Origin: Leptospira stimsonii
GTDB lineage: Bacteria; Spirochaetota; Leptospiria; Leptospirales; Leptospiraceae
NCBI RefSeq assembly: GCF_003545875.1
Contig: NZ_QHCS01000001.1
Coordinates: forward strand, 1,437,501 to 1,501,500
Length of the DNA: 64,000 nucleotides
Direction: 5' to 3'
Below the pieces are notes generated by a model. It was not told the DNA's origin. It did not search any database and saw nothing but the letters and a program-made list of their open reading frames with translations. The position numbers were made by a program, and so were the translations under genes. Shown one piece after another: positions 25,338-32,497 of this stretch; the first letter of the stretch is position 1, and each line of letters starts with the position of its first letter.

Positions 25338-25877
25338 CTAAATTTCCAAACCGAAATCAGATCTCTGCAATCTCATACGCAATACGGTCAAAGAAGCGTA
25401 TGTTTTCCTATTAACCGTTCTCACCGAAATTCCAAGTAATTCCGCCGTTTCCTTGATCGTATGTTTTTTAATATAACGAAGCTGGATGATATTCTTTTCC
25501 AATGCCGGAAGATTTTCCACGCTTTCTTTTAATAGATCCAGTTGAAAAGATTCATCCTCATTTTTTCTCTCGTCTTGAGCGATCGACTCGATAAATTTTT
25601 GGGAATTTCCGATTTCCTTGTTCTGAGTCGAATTTTTCTTCCGGATCAGATCATAGAATTGATTTTTTGCGATCGTTATCATCCAAGCGCTCTCGCTTCC
25701 TTTGGAAGAATCAAAATTTTCCCAATGATGGAGCACTTTGATGAAGGTTTCCTGACAGATCTCTTCCGCCTCTTCCCGAGAAGCGCCTTTGCTCATCAGA
25801 AATCGAAAAATCTTCTCGTAATTCCTCGAATACAAACCGTCAAAATCGAATGTTCTAACTTCGGAGTTTTCACTCAT
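25338..25877 (-). CDS. ECF-type RNA polymerase sigma factor
   Basis: A group 4 sigma-70 protein of 179 residues with only regions 2 and 4. Region 2 is YEKIFRFLMSKGASREEAEEICQETFIKVL to SAWMITIAKNQFYDLIRKK; region 4 is LPALEKNIIQLRYIKKHTIKETAELLGISVRTVNRK with its helix-turn-helix. The longest frame begins at a TTG at 25886, but an ATG at 25877 is preferable. A promoter-like element (see 25887-25916) ends only 9 nt before that ATG, so the message may be leaderless. The gene is divergent from the exported protein at 26112 and followed by the FecR gene. Confidence 0.9.
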   Translation of the reverse strand: MSENSEVRTFDFDGLYSRNYEKIFRFLMSKGASREEAEEICQETFIKVLHHWENFDSSKGSESAWMITIAKNQFYDLIRKKNSTQNKEIGNSQKFIESIAQDERKNEDESFQLDLLKESVENLPALEKNIIQLRYIKKHTIKETAELLGISVRTVNRKTYASLTVLRMRLQRSDFGLEI

Positions 25878-25886
25878 TCTAATCAA

Positions 25887-25916
25887 ATAACGAGATGACT
25901 GAAAGAAAAGTGCCAG
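25887..25916 (-). promoter_or_regulatory. Predicted autoregulatory ECF promoter of the sigma-fecR operon
   Basis: Read on the minus strand this is CTGGCAC, 17 nt, CGTTAT. The same heptamer, the same 17-nt spacing and a CGTWA core recur at 28393-28422 (minus), 26905-26934 and 29252-29281 (plus). ECF sigma factors generally recognise an AAC/CAC-type -35 and a CGT-type -10, so the pattern fits. Autoregulation is inferred, not shown. Confidence 0.65.
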
Positions 25917-26111
25917 CTAAATTCAAAAAAAATTTCTTTTTAAAACTTTTGGAAAGGAAAATAATTATTTCCTATTCCTAATTGGTGAGATTTGTGAGAG
26001 TCTTGACATCCTTATTTAAATTTTGAACATTAAATCTAAATTGAAAAAGGAAGGGCCTGCTTTGATAACCGAGTTGACTTATGTAAAGAATTGCGTTTTT
26101 CTGTTTCGACA

Positions 26112-26897
26112 ATGCGAATCTTTACTCGCTGTTGCCCGATTCTAATTTTTAGTTTATTTTTTTGTCTCGATCTGAGCGCCAAGTCGGTGCTCTTAAAGAA
26201 TGGGAGAAGAATAGAAAATGTGCAAATTAAACCAGTAGCGAGCGGTTTCGAAATCTCCTATCCGAACGGCAAAATAGAAAGCATTCCTCTCTCGAAAGTT
26301 CTGAAAATATTCCTCTCCGATGACGTTCCCAAGTCGGCTCGAATTCCTGAAGCGAATTCAAAAACAGAAATCGCTAATACAGATGCTTTTCCCACTAAGG
26401 ATCTATCGGAAGCAAAACAAAAAAAATCCAGTGTCGCCGTTTTCTCCGAAGGACTGATACCGGGTTGGTCTCGGATGGCTCGGTCCGATTCTTATTCCGT
26501 CAAAGGTTTGGGATTCTTTTTTATATTCGCAGAAATCGCTCTTGCTTATAAAACCTATCAAATCACGCAAGCGCCGAGTTCTGTTTCAGATTTTTCTAAC
26601 CCTATAGCGTTACCGTTTGTGCTTGTGGCTCTGTCACAAAAGGACGCGAATGCGTTAATTTTTGGTTATGTAAATGTGATTAGCTCTTCTGGAAACCTGG
26701 TAAAAACTTCGGACGGAAGAATTATGCAGAGAGAGATGTATGAGAAAGATAAGGAAACCTATTTGTCCGCTTTTCTCTTCGTTTTACTGATGGACGCTAT
26801 TCTTGGTTATAGCTTAGAAGATCGGATCGTTGTTCCTAAGTTAAACGTTTCCTTACAAAGTAAAGAGATATCCGGTGGCGTAACGATTCGATTTTAA
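26112..26897 (+). CDS. Exported membrane protein, leptospiral family (LA_0442/LA_0875-like, tentative)
   Basis: Encodes 261 residues from ATG 26112 (an in-frame TTG at 26091 is also open). A signal peptide (IFSLFFCLDLSAKS-type) is followed by a small beta domain, KSVLLKNGRRIENVQIKPVASG to KIFLSDDVP. After a linker comes the conserved turn EGLIPGWSRMARSDSYSVKG and two or three hydrophobic helices (LGFFFIFAEIALAYK, FLFVLLMDAILGYS). The PGW-SR plus helix pattern resembles DUF5683-type membrane proteins. I recall an NCBI family name for this N-terminal domain in Leptospira but cannot verify it. It has a close paralogue at 28441. A dead lipoprotein gene follows. Confidence 0.75.
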   Translation: MRIFTRCCPILIFSLFFCLDLSAKSVLLKNGRRIENVQIKPVASGFEISYPNGKIESIPLSKVLKIFLSDDVPKSARIPEANSKTEIANTDAFPTKDLSEAKQKKSSVAVFSEGLIPGWSRMARSDSYSVKGLGFFFIFAEIALAYKTYQITQAPSSVSDFSNPIALPFVLVALSQKDANALIFGYVNVISSSGNLVKTSDGRIMQREMYEKDKETYLSAFLFVLLMDAILGYSLEDRIVVPKLNVSLQSKEISGGVTIRF

Positions 26898-26904
26898 TTT
26901 TTTA

Positions 26905-26934
26905 CTGGCACAAGTGAGTTCTTATTTTCGTAAG
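26905..26934 (+). promoter_or_regulatory. Predicted ECF promoter before the lipoprotein pseudogene
   Basis: CTGGCAC (26905-26911), 17 nt, CGTAAG (26929-26934). It matches the element before the intact lipoprotein gene at 29252-29281 base for base in both boxes and in spacing. It lies immediately after the stop of the upstream gene and 28 nt before the mutated start codon of the pseudogene. The downstream GTCCATTAGGAGGATT is shared too, so the whole leader is homologous. Confidence 0.6.
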
Positions 26935-26962
26935 CAGGTCGGTCCATTAGGAGGATTCGACT

Positions 26963-27680
26963 ACGCTTATAAAAAAAAATTGCTTTGGTTTTCGTATTCT
27001 CGGTTTTCTTCGCACAATGTAACGGGAAGGGAAACGACTCTTCTGACGCACAAACATTGATGCTTCTTGCCGCTATCACCCCTAAAAATCCGGGCGTCAG
27101 CGGTTTGTATGCTTCTCTAAATTTAAACGCTTCCGGTAACTGAGGGCAGGGAAACTATTCAAACGGGATTGTATCTCCTTATTTAGCTATCAACCAAACT
27201 CAAAATTGTCCCAGGGGTGGAAAAGCGGAAGTTTCCGGAGACATTTCAGTCAATGTAGCGGGGGCAACCACAACCGTTCAGTTCAACGGAGTGAAGGCTG
27301 TCTATTCTTCCTGCTCCTTTATCGCTCCCCTCGTCGAAGGTCCGGAAAATTCTTCGGCGACCGTTTTGTTAGAAGGTGAACTTTTTCAAGACGTCTCTAC
27401 CTCCGAAACGTTAGATGCTTCTTCCATTCCTTCTCTAACAAAAGTCACTTTCGACGGAACGCAAAGACTTCGTTCCAGTAATTATAAGGTAAACGGATAT
27501 CTTTTTCCGACGTTTGATGTTACTTTCACCGTGAACAACGGAAAAATCGCATTAGAAAACTTCAACGATCTCGATAACGCTTATATTTCAGTTGAAGAAG
27601 TTTTACACGCGAGTGGAACCATCGGCGACGAAAAGATCGACAAGGACTTCCCCTTTAAGTCAAGATACAAATTAAAGTGA
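26963..27680 (+). pseudogene. Lipoprotein pseudogene, paralogue of 29310-30035
   Basis: Aligning this by eye with the intact gene at 29310 shows three lesions. The start codon is ACG (26963-26965) where the paralogue has ATG, behind an intact AGGAGG. The homopolymer after CTTAT has nine A instead of eight, a +1 frameshift. An in-frame TGA occurs at 27141-27143. With one A removed the signal peptide reads LIKKIALVFVFSVFFAQC, a good lipobox. The C-terminal part remains open (GTG 27291 to 27680) and keeps the family signature SSNYKVNGYLFPTFDVTF. The product cannot be made as a lipoprotein. Confidence 0.85.
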
Positions 27681-27689
27681 TTTACTCAC

Positions 27690-27725
27690 CGTCGAGGAAG
27701 TTCTCTTCTACGACGGGTTTCTTGT
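27690..27725 (+). terminator. Hairpin after the lipoprotein pseudogene
   Basis: CCGTCG (27690-27695) pairs with CGACGG (27712-27717), followed by a T-rich GTTTCTTG. The two intact paralogous lipoprotein genes are also followed within 20 bp by a hairpin, which supports a terminator role. Confidence 0.5.
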
Positions 27726-28065
27726 CGTATTTCATTCTCTAAACGCATCGATTTCGTTTATCAATGTTGAACTCTTGAGAAATCAGATCAATTTTAAGTT
27801 TAACGCAGATGACAAAATAAAATTCAAAGAATTCTTTTTAAACTTAAAATGAAATAGAAAGGCTCGTACGCATCTTTGCTCTTCTTTTTTGTTTCAGAAA
27901 AAGAAGAGAGGTTTTATATTTTACTTTTCCTATAGAATAAATTCAATAATCAATGGAAAGAATATTATTCTATTCTTATAAATCTTTTTACTCTTCGCTA
28001 ATAACTGAAGTAAATACAAAAACGATACCAAAAACAGAGTTCTTTTGTTGTATAATCAGGAGAAT

Positions 28066-28215
28066 AAAAGATCCAGATTGTCGGTTTGTATGTTTTTTGG
28101 ATGCCGCTAAATAAAAATTATCGAGCGTTATGCACCTTGTGTGATCGACCGCAACCTTGCCTAAAGAGATTGCATTGAGTTGTCCGGAGATGTAACTGTA
28201 TCAAAACGGGAATAC
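28066..28215 (+). pseudogene. Heavily decayed remnant of a third lipoprotein copy
   Basis: Short stretches match the lipoprotein family by eye: AAAGATCCAGATTGTCGGTT resembles the CCxGGxxTxxGGTTTGTATG segment of the paralogues, and CAACCTTGCCTAAAGAG followed by TTGTCCGGAGATGTAACTG resembles the QPCPKSG-LSGDMT coding segment of the gene at 30371. No open frame spans it and several indels must be assumed. Nothing functional is likely to be made. Confidence 0.5.
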
Positions 28216-28261
28216 AATACGGACGATCTACCATACTAAGTTTAGTCCAATATAGGAAACA

Positions 28262-28360
28262 GAGTGATGCCAAGATCTCTTCCGCCCTTTGCAAGAACCG
28301 ACTTTGTTCATCCAAAATCGAAAGATTATAGAATTGCAAACCGACAAAGTCGAAAAATTG
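28262..28360 (-). pseudogene. Decayed N-terminal fragment of a second ECF sigma factor
   Basis: Read on the minus strand, 28360 downward gives FDFVGLQ then RAEEILA. The intact sigma factor at 25338-25877 has FDFDGLY and EAEEICQ at the same distance in its N terminus. The DNA GAGATCTTGGC versus GAGATCTGTCAG also matches. Only region 2 is recognisable; beyond 28262 the frame runs into unrelated sequence. A promoter-like element identical in layout to that of the intact sigma gene remains upstream at 28393-28422. This shows that the sigma locus was duplicated and one copy was lost. Confidence 0.65.
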
Positions 28361-28392
28361 ACATTTAGAAACGTCGTTTATTCCAATTTTAA

Positions 28393-28422
28393 ATAACGGA
28401 TTGACGGAAGAAAAAGTGCCAG
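28393..28422 (-). promoter_or_regulatory. Predicted ECF promoter, orphaned by loss of the second sigma gene
   Basis: On the minus strand: CTGGCAC, 17 nt, CGTTAT, the same as at 25887-25916. The surrounding 30 bases are also homologous to the intact sigma upstream region. It overlaps a plus-strand sigma-70-like promoter at 28401-28429. Confidence 0.6.
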
Positions 28423-28429
28423 CTATTCT
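28401..28429 (+). promoter_or_regulatory. Candidate housekeeping promoter of the gene at 28441
   Basis: TTGACG (28401-28406), 17 nt, TATTCT (28424-28429), with the ATG only 11 nt further on, so the leader would be very short. It occupies the same bases as the minus-strand ECF-type element, and the two polymerases would compete. Confidence 0.5.
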
Positions 28430-28440
28430 AAAAGTTCGGA

Positions 28441-29244
28441 ATGTTTTTGAATTTTAATAAAGTTGTCGTTTGCTCCTTTGTTTTTGTGATTTCGTTTTGT
28501 GTCGAATTGGATGCAAAGTCTGTTCTTTTAAAAAGTGGAAGAAAGATCGAAAACGTAAAAATAAAGCCGGTTTCTAATGGTTTTGAGATCTTTCATTTGA
28601 ATGGGAGAATGGAAAAGATTGCCCTTTCCGAAGTTGTGAAAATATTTATTTCCGACGACGTTCCCAGAAAGGTTCGCAGTAAATCGCAAAGTATTTCTTC
28701 CGCAAAAGAGATCCCCGTAGCCGTAGAAGCAAACGAGATTCTCGTTTTGGAAACGACTCCGAAACAAAAATCGGTCGTGTCCGTTTTTTCCGAAGGATTG
28801 ATTCCGGGTTGGTCTCGGATGGTGCGTTCCGATTCTTATTCCGTCAAGGGTTTGGGATTCCTGTTTATCTTCGCAGAACTCTATCTCGCACAAAAAATAT
28901 ACTTTTATACGAAGGCTCCCGGACCCGTTTCCGATCCGAATCATCCGAATTTGCCTTCACAACCCGTGTTGGTAGCATTCGCTTTGAGAGATTCGAACCT
29001 TTTGAATATTGCCCTTCTCAATAACGTTTATTCCGATTCGAAGAAGGTACGGCTGGAGGACGGACAGGTGATGCAGAAGGGACGTTATGTGGAAGAGAGA
29101 GAAGCGTATGTTTCCGCCTTTGTTTTTATTTTATTGTTGGATGCTTTTTTGGGTTATCGGTTTGAAGATTGGTCGTTTGTTCCCAATGTCAACGTTTCGG
29201 TGCAGAATAGGAACATTTCAGCGGGAATCACGATTCGATTTTAA
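28441..29244 (+). CDS. Exported membrane protein, paralogue of 26112-26897
   Basis: Encodes 267 residues with the same plan as the protein at 26112: a signal peptide (VVVCSFVFVISFCVELDA), the small beta domain KSVLLKSGRKIENVKIKPVSNG to KIFISDDVP, a linker, the conserved EGLIPGWSRMVRSDSYSVKG and C-terminal membrane helices (LGFLFIFAELYLAQK, FVFILLLDAFLGY). The two differ mostly in the linker (about residues 85-110) and near FALRDSNLLN. Both end in an identical-looking TIRF, compatible with a membrane-associated C terminus. Function unknown. It is followed 65 bp later by an intact lipoprotein gene behind an ECF-type promoter. Confidence 0.75.
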   Translation: MFLNFNKVVVCSFVFVISFCVELDAKSVLLKSGRKIENVKIKPVSNGFEIFHLNGRMEKIALSEVVKIFISDDVPRKVRSKSQSISSAKEIPVAVEANEILVLETTPKQKSVVSVFSEGLIPGWSRMVRSDSYSVKGLGFLFIFAELYLAQKIYFYTKAPGPVSDPNHPNLPSQPVLVAFALRDSNLLNIALLNNVYSDSKKVRLEDGQVMQKGRYVEEREAYVSAFVFILLLDAFLGYRFEDWSFVPNVNVSVQNRNISAGITIRF

Positions 29245-29251
29245 TCTTTCT

Positions 29252-29281
29252 CTGGCACAAGATTTTTCTTCGTTCCGTAAG
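29252..29281 (+). promoter_or_regulatory. Predicted ECF promoter of the lipoprotein gene at 29310
   Basis: CTGGCAC (29252-29258), 17 nt, CGTAAG (29276-29281), then an AGGAGG ribosome binding site at 29296-29301 and the ATG at 29310. This is the intact member of the pattern and would let the sigma factor encoded at 25338 drive the lipoprotein. Confidence 0.65.
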
Positions 29282-29309
29282 CAGGTCAGTCCATTAGGAG
29301 GATTTGATT

Positions 29310-30035
29310 ATGCTTATAAAAAAAATTTCGGTTGCGCTCCTGCTTGCGCTTTTCATAACACAGTGCGACGGCAAAGGAAATCATTCTTCGAATGATCAAA
29401 ACTTACTTCTTCTTGCCGCGATCGCTCCAAAGGATCCAGGAATTTCCGGATTGTTTGCATCCATCAATGCGATGAGGGCTGGCGGTGGAGGTGGCGGAGG
29501 TGCAGGAGCCTATTCCAATGCGGGTATTTCTCCGCTTGCGCAATTTAGCCAGAGTCAACCTTGTCCGAAGGGAGGAAATTTTTCGATTGATGGGGATCTG
29601 AATGCTTCCATCGTCGGTACCGATACTCACTTACAATTCACGGCTACGAAATTCACATACGCGAATTGTTCGGTCTTCGCTCCAAAGATTGATAATGCAA
29701 CGGATCAGTCTTCTTCACAAGTTACTTTAGACGGAGAAATTGTAGAAGATATCGATATGACTCAGAGCGCATTTGTACGCGCCGGCAATGATGTCTCGTT
29801 TACGACCAGCGGAACTTCAAGGCTACGTTCGAGTAACTATAAAGTAAATGGATATCTCTTCCCAACTTTTGATGTCACTTTTACGTATAACAATACGAAA
29901 TACACTTTTGAAAATGCAATCGATCTTGATAACGCATATGTAGTTATAGAAGAAACCGTTCATGCGTCGGGAACGATTGGAACTCAAAGCGTGAATTCGG
30001 ATTACAGTTACAAAGTTAGATACAAATTTCGTTAA
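29310..30035 (+). CDS. Leptospiral lipoprotein, intact member of a local family
   Basis: Encodes 241 residues from ATG 29310; the frame is open two codons earlier from a TTG, but AGGAGG is spaced 8 nt from the ATG. The signal peptide LIKKISVALLLALFITQC ends in a lipobox Cys. A glycine-rich stretch (RAGGGGGGGAGAYSN) precedes SQSQPCPKGGNFSIDGDLN, and the C-terminal domain carries RSSNYKVNGYLFPTFDVTF, NAIDLDNAYVVIEE and HASGTIG. The fold looks all-beta. It has a dead copy at 26963, a remnant at 28066 and a divergent intact copy at 30371. Probably a surface or periplasmic lipoprotein of the ECF regulon. Confidence 0.75.
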   Translation: MLIKKISVALLLALFITQCDGKGNHSSNDQNLLLLAAIAPKDPGISGLFASINAMRAGGGGGGGAGAYSNAGISPLAQFSQSQPCPKGGNFSIDGDLNASIVGTDTHLQFTATKFTYANCSVFAPKIDNATDQSSSQVTLDGEIVEDIDMTQSAFVRAGNDVSFTTSGTSRLRSSNYKVNGYLFPTFDVTFTYNNTKYTFENAIDLDNAYVVIEETVHASGTIGTQSVNSDYSYKVRYKFR

Positions 30036-30046
30036 TTCCTCAATTT

Positions 30047-30077
30047 TTCCACCGAGGCGGTTTTGTCCTCGGTGGAA
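30047..30077 (+). terminator. Strong hairpin after lipoprotein gene
   Basis: TTCCACCGAGG (30047-30057) and CCTCGGTGGAA (30067-30077) form a perfect 11-bp stem with a 9-nt loop 11 bp after the stop codon. Only a weak T-rich tail follows, so the efficiency is uncertain. The 290 bp from here to the next gene hold nothing else I can support. Confidence 0.65.
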
Positions 30078-30370
30078 TTCTAAACTTCCTTCTTTCTTTT
30101 GATTCTTTGATCGCAGATGAGAACTTTTTCCTCGGCAATGAATCCTACTCTTTTTCTTTTTGGAATTATTCTTCACTTCGTTTATCAAAATTTTGAAATC
30201 AAAAATCGTTTTCGATTCAAAGTTTGATGTGGCCACAAAATAAATTTTGAAGAATTCGTTTGATAATTCATTTGAAAAATGGAATGAAACTAGAGATTTT
30301 TTTTTCCGTTTTTTGTCTCAGAATAAAAATCGAGATTCTATATTTATTCGTCCTTAAGGAGGATTAAAGT

Positions 30371-31090
30371 ATGAATCGAAAGATTATAATTCTATCTCTG
30401 ATGGTTCTTTCCCTATTGTCGAATTGCGGTGATAAGAATAACGATGATTCCAAAAATAACGCACTTCTATTGTTGGCTTTGGAAAATCAAAAAAAACCGG
30501 GAATCTCCGGTCTCTACGCTGCTTTGATGGCGTTGCGTAACGGTAATAACGGAGGAGCCGGTAATTATTCCAACGGAAGTGTTTCTCCCTTCGCAGTCGT
30601 TTCCGAGTCACAACCTTGTCCAAAGAGCGGGAGCATCACCCTGTCCGGCGATATGACTGAAGCCAACAACGGAAATCAATTCTCCGTCCAATACAATGAC
30701 ATCAAATTCACGTATGTGGCTTGTGCTATTGTAGCACCGCAAATCGATTCATCGAACGGCGGCTCTTCGGAAATGCTCATCGAAGGCGAAATTAAGCAAA
30801 ACGGAAATACGACGATTACGCTCGATCCTAGCTCAAACCAAAGTTTAGTAAAATATTCCGAGGACAGCGTTTCGACTCTGAGCTCCGATTCTTATAAGGT
30901 AAACGGATATCTCTATCCTAAATTCGAAATTACCTTTACAACGAACGGATCCAAGACGACGATCGAAAATGCCAATGACATGGATAAGGCCGTACTTACC
31001 AGAGAAGAGACCGTTCGTGTCACGGGATCCATCGGCAACGAGAAGGTCGATACTTCCTATAGTTACAAATCCCAGTTTAAGTTAAAATAA
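30371..31090 (+). CDS. Leptospiral lipoprotein, divergent paralogue
   Basis: Encodes 239 residues. Signal peptide IIILSLMVLSLLSNC with lipobox LLSNC. The plan is as in the preceding lipoprotein: LLLLALENQKKPGISGLYAAL, a short glycine/asparagine linker, SESQPCPKSGSITLSGDM, and a C-terminal SYKVNGYLYPKFEITF with NANDMDKAVLTREETVRVTG. It lacks the polyglycine tract of its neighbour. A ribosome binding site AAGGAGG precedes the ATG. I see no CTGGCAC-N17-CGT element upstream, so this copy may have left the regulon or have another promoter. Confidence 0.75.
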   Translation: MNRKIIILSLMVLSLLSNCGDKNNDDSKNNALLLLALENQKKPGISGLYAALMALRNGNNGGAGNYSNGSVSPFAVVSESQPCPKSGSITLSGDMTEANNGNQFSVQYNDIKFTYVACAIVAPQIDSSNGGSSEMLIEGEIKQNGNTTITLDPSSNQSLVKYSEDSVSTLSSDSYKVNGYLYPKFEITFTTNGSKTTIENANDMDKAVLTREETVRVTGSIGNEKVDTSYSYKSQFKLK

Positions 31091-31098
31091 TCTCTCCT

Positions 31099-31135
31099 GC
31101 ACCGGGGGCTTTCGTTCCTCGGTGCTCTTCGTTTT
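31099..31135 (+). terminator. Terminator-like hairpin after lipoprotein gene
   Basis: GCACCG (31099-31104) pairs with CGGTGC (31120-31125), with inner GG/CC pairing possible, followed by TCTTCGTTTT. It lies 8 bp after the stop codon. Confidence 0.6.
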
Positions 31136-31309
31136 CCTCTAACAAAATACCGCAAACGCGATCCTACAAGACGTTCCCCATTCCCCTTTGCTGTGGATGT
31201 AAAAAACGGAATTTCGAAAACGAAAGCAAATCGAGCAAAGTACAGAAGACTTTTTTCACGTAAAAAATTGAGTTGAGCGAAACGGAAAATTCGATCGAAG
31301 TAGTCGTCG

Positions 31310-32446
31310 ATGATCCTCGCAAAACGAATCCTTCTTATTTCCTCGATTCTCCTCCTCGGTTTTTATACGATCTGGTCCAATGCCGGACGATCTCCCTCTT
31401 TACCGCCGATTCAAACTCGCATGGAACGAACGTTAGTCGACGGGATCGATTCCGGAAAGGGGAACCTTTTAGGAATTCAGCCTTGGATGTTTTCGGAAGA
31501 TTACGCAAGCGCCGATCGCTTCCGGGAAAAGATCGAATCCTATCTGCGTATCGCCAAAGAAAAAGGATTTCTCAATTCGAAAACGATCGTCCTTCTCCCG
31601 GAATATTTAGGAACTTGGCTCGTTGTTTCCGGCGAGAAAGAATCCGTCTTCCGTGCGGACAAAATGCAAACCGCAATGGAGAATCTCGTCTTCAGTAACG
31701 TTTTCTCGTTCGTTTGGAACTGGTTCCGGGCGAAAGGAGAAGACGGTGTTTCCGACGCCGTTTTTCGAATGAAATCGAAGGAGATGCTTTTCGCTTATCA
31801 AAACACCTTTTCCCAACTTTCCAAGAAATACTCGATTACGATCGTCGCGGGTTCCATTCTTCTTCCCGAACCTTTCGTCGAAAGGGGCGTTTTAATAATC
31901 GGGGACGGCGCCTTACGAAATGGATCCTTCGTTTTTCTCCCCGACGGAAGCGTAGCGGAAAATTCTTCCCTAAAAATATTTCCCGTCGACGACGAGAAAC
32001 CTTTTGTCCGAGCTTCCACCTTACAAGATCTAAGGACGATTTCTACTCCTGCCGGAAAGATCGGAATCTTAGTCTGCGCCGATTCCTGGTATCCGGAAGT
32101 TTACGAAACATTCAGAAAACAGAATGTAACAATGATACTCGTTCCTTCTTTCGTGGCTCCCGACGGTGCGATGGATACGGTTTGGAAGGGGTATAACGGT
32201 TCCGAGAACCCGTCGGACGTTCAAAAAGGCGATCTTGGAAAGATAAAAGAAGGAGAAGCCTGGTTGAAATACGCTTTGGCGGGCAGAATTGCAAAGTCGG
32301 GAGCTTCATTCGGGATGAACGTATTCTTAAGGGGTGATCTCTGGGATCTGGGCTCGGACGGAGAAACCATCTTTGTGAAAGGTTCGGCGTTCAAGACATC
32401 GCCTCGAATTTTCGGTGCGAGCATCGTAAACCTTTGGCTGGATTGA
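31310..32446 (+). CDS. Membrane-anchored carbon-nitrogen hydrolase (nitrilase superfamily)
   Basis: Encodes 378 residues. An N-terminal hydrophobic segment (ILLISSILLLGFYTIW) would anchor or export it. The nitrilase-fold catalytic triad is visible: Glu in VLLPEYLG (about 98), Lys in SLKIFPVDDEKPF (about 223) and Cys in ILVCADSWYPEVY (about 257). Known members hydrolyse or form amide bonds, including apolipoprotein N-acyltransferase (Lnt), but this lacks the Lnt membrane domain. The substrate is unknown. The ATG has only a weak ribosome binding site. It stands alone, downstream of the lipoprotein cluster. Confidence 0.8.
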   Translation: MILAKRILLISSILLLGFYTIWSNAGRSPSLPPIQTRMERTLVDGIDSGKGNLLGIQPWMFSEDYASADRFREKIESYLRIAKEKGFLNSKTIVLLPEYLGTWLVVSGEKESVFRADKMQTAMENLVFSNVFSFVWNWFRAKGEDGVSDAVFRMKSKEMLFAYQNTFSQLSKKYSITIVAGSILLPEPFVERGVLIIGDGALRNGSFVFLPDGSVAENSSLKIFPVDDEKPFVRASTLQDLRTISTPAGKIGILVCADSWYPEVYETFRKQNVTMILVPSFVAPDGAMDTVWKGYNGSENPSDVQKGDLGKIKEGEAWLKYALAGRIAKSGASFGMNVFLRGDLWDLGSDGETIFVKGSAFKTSPRIFGASIVNLWLD

Positions 32447-32497
32447 TCAGAAAAATTTATTTCTTGAAAACTCTTAAGAAAGAATTCTCTTTGTCGC

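Noticed and set aside
26905..26934. TGGCAC read as the -24 box of a sigma-54 promoter.
   Set aside because: No TTGC at the -12 position in any of the four sites, while the CGTWA box at 17 nt is constant; an ECF-type promoter fits better.
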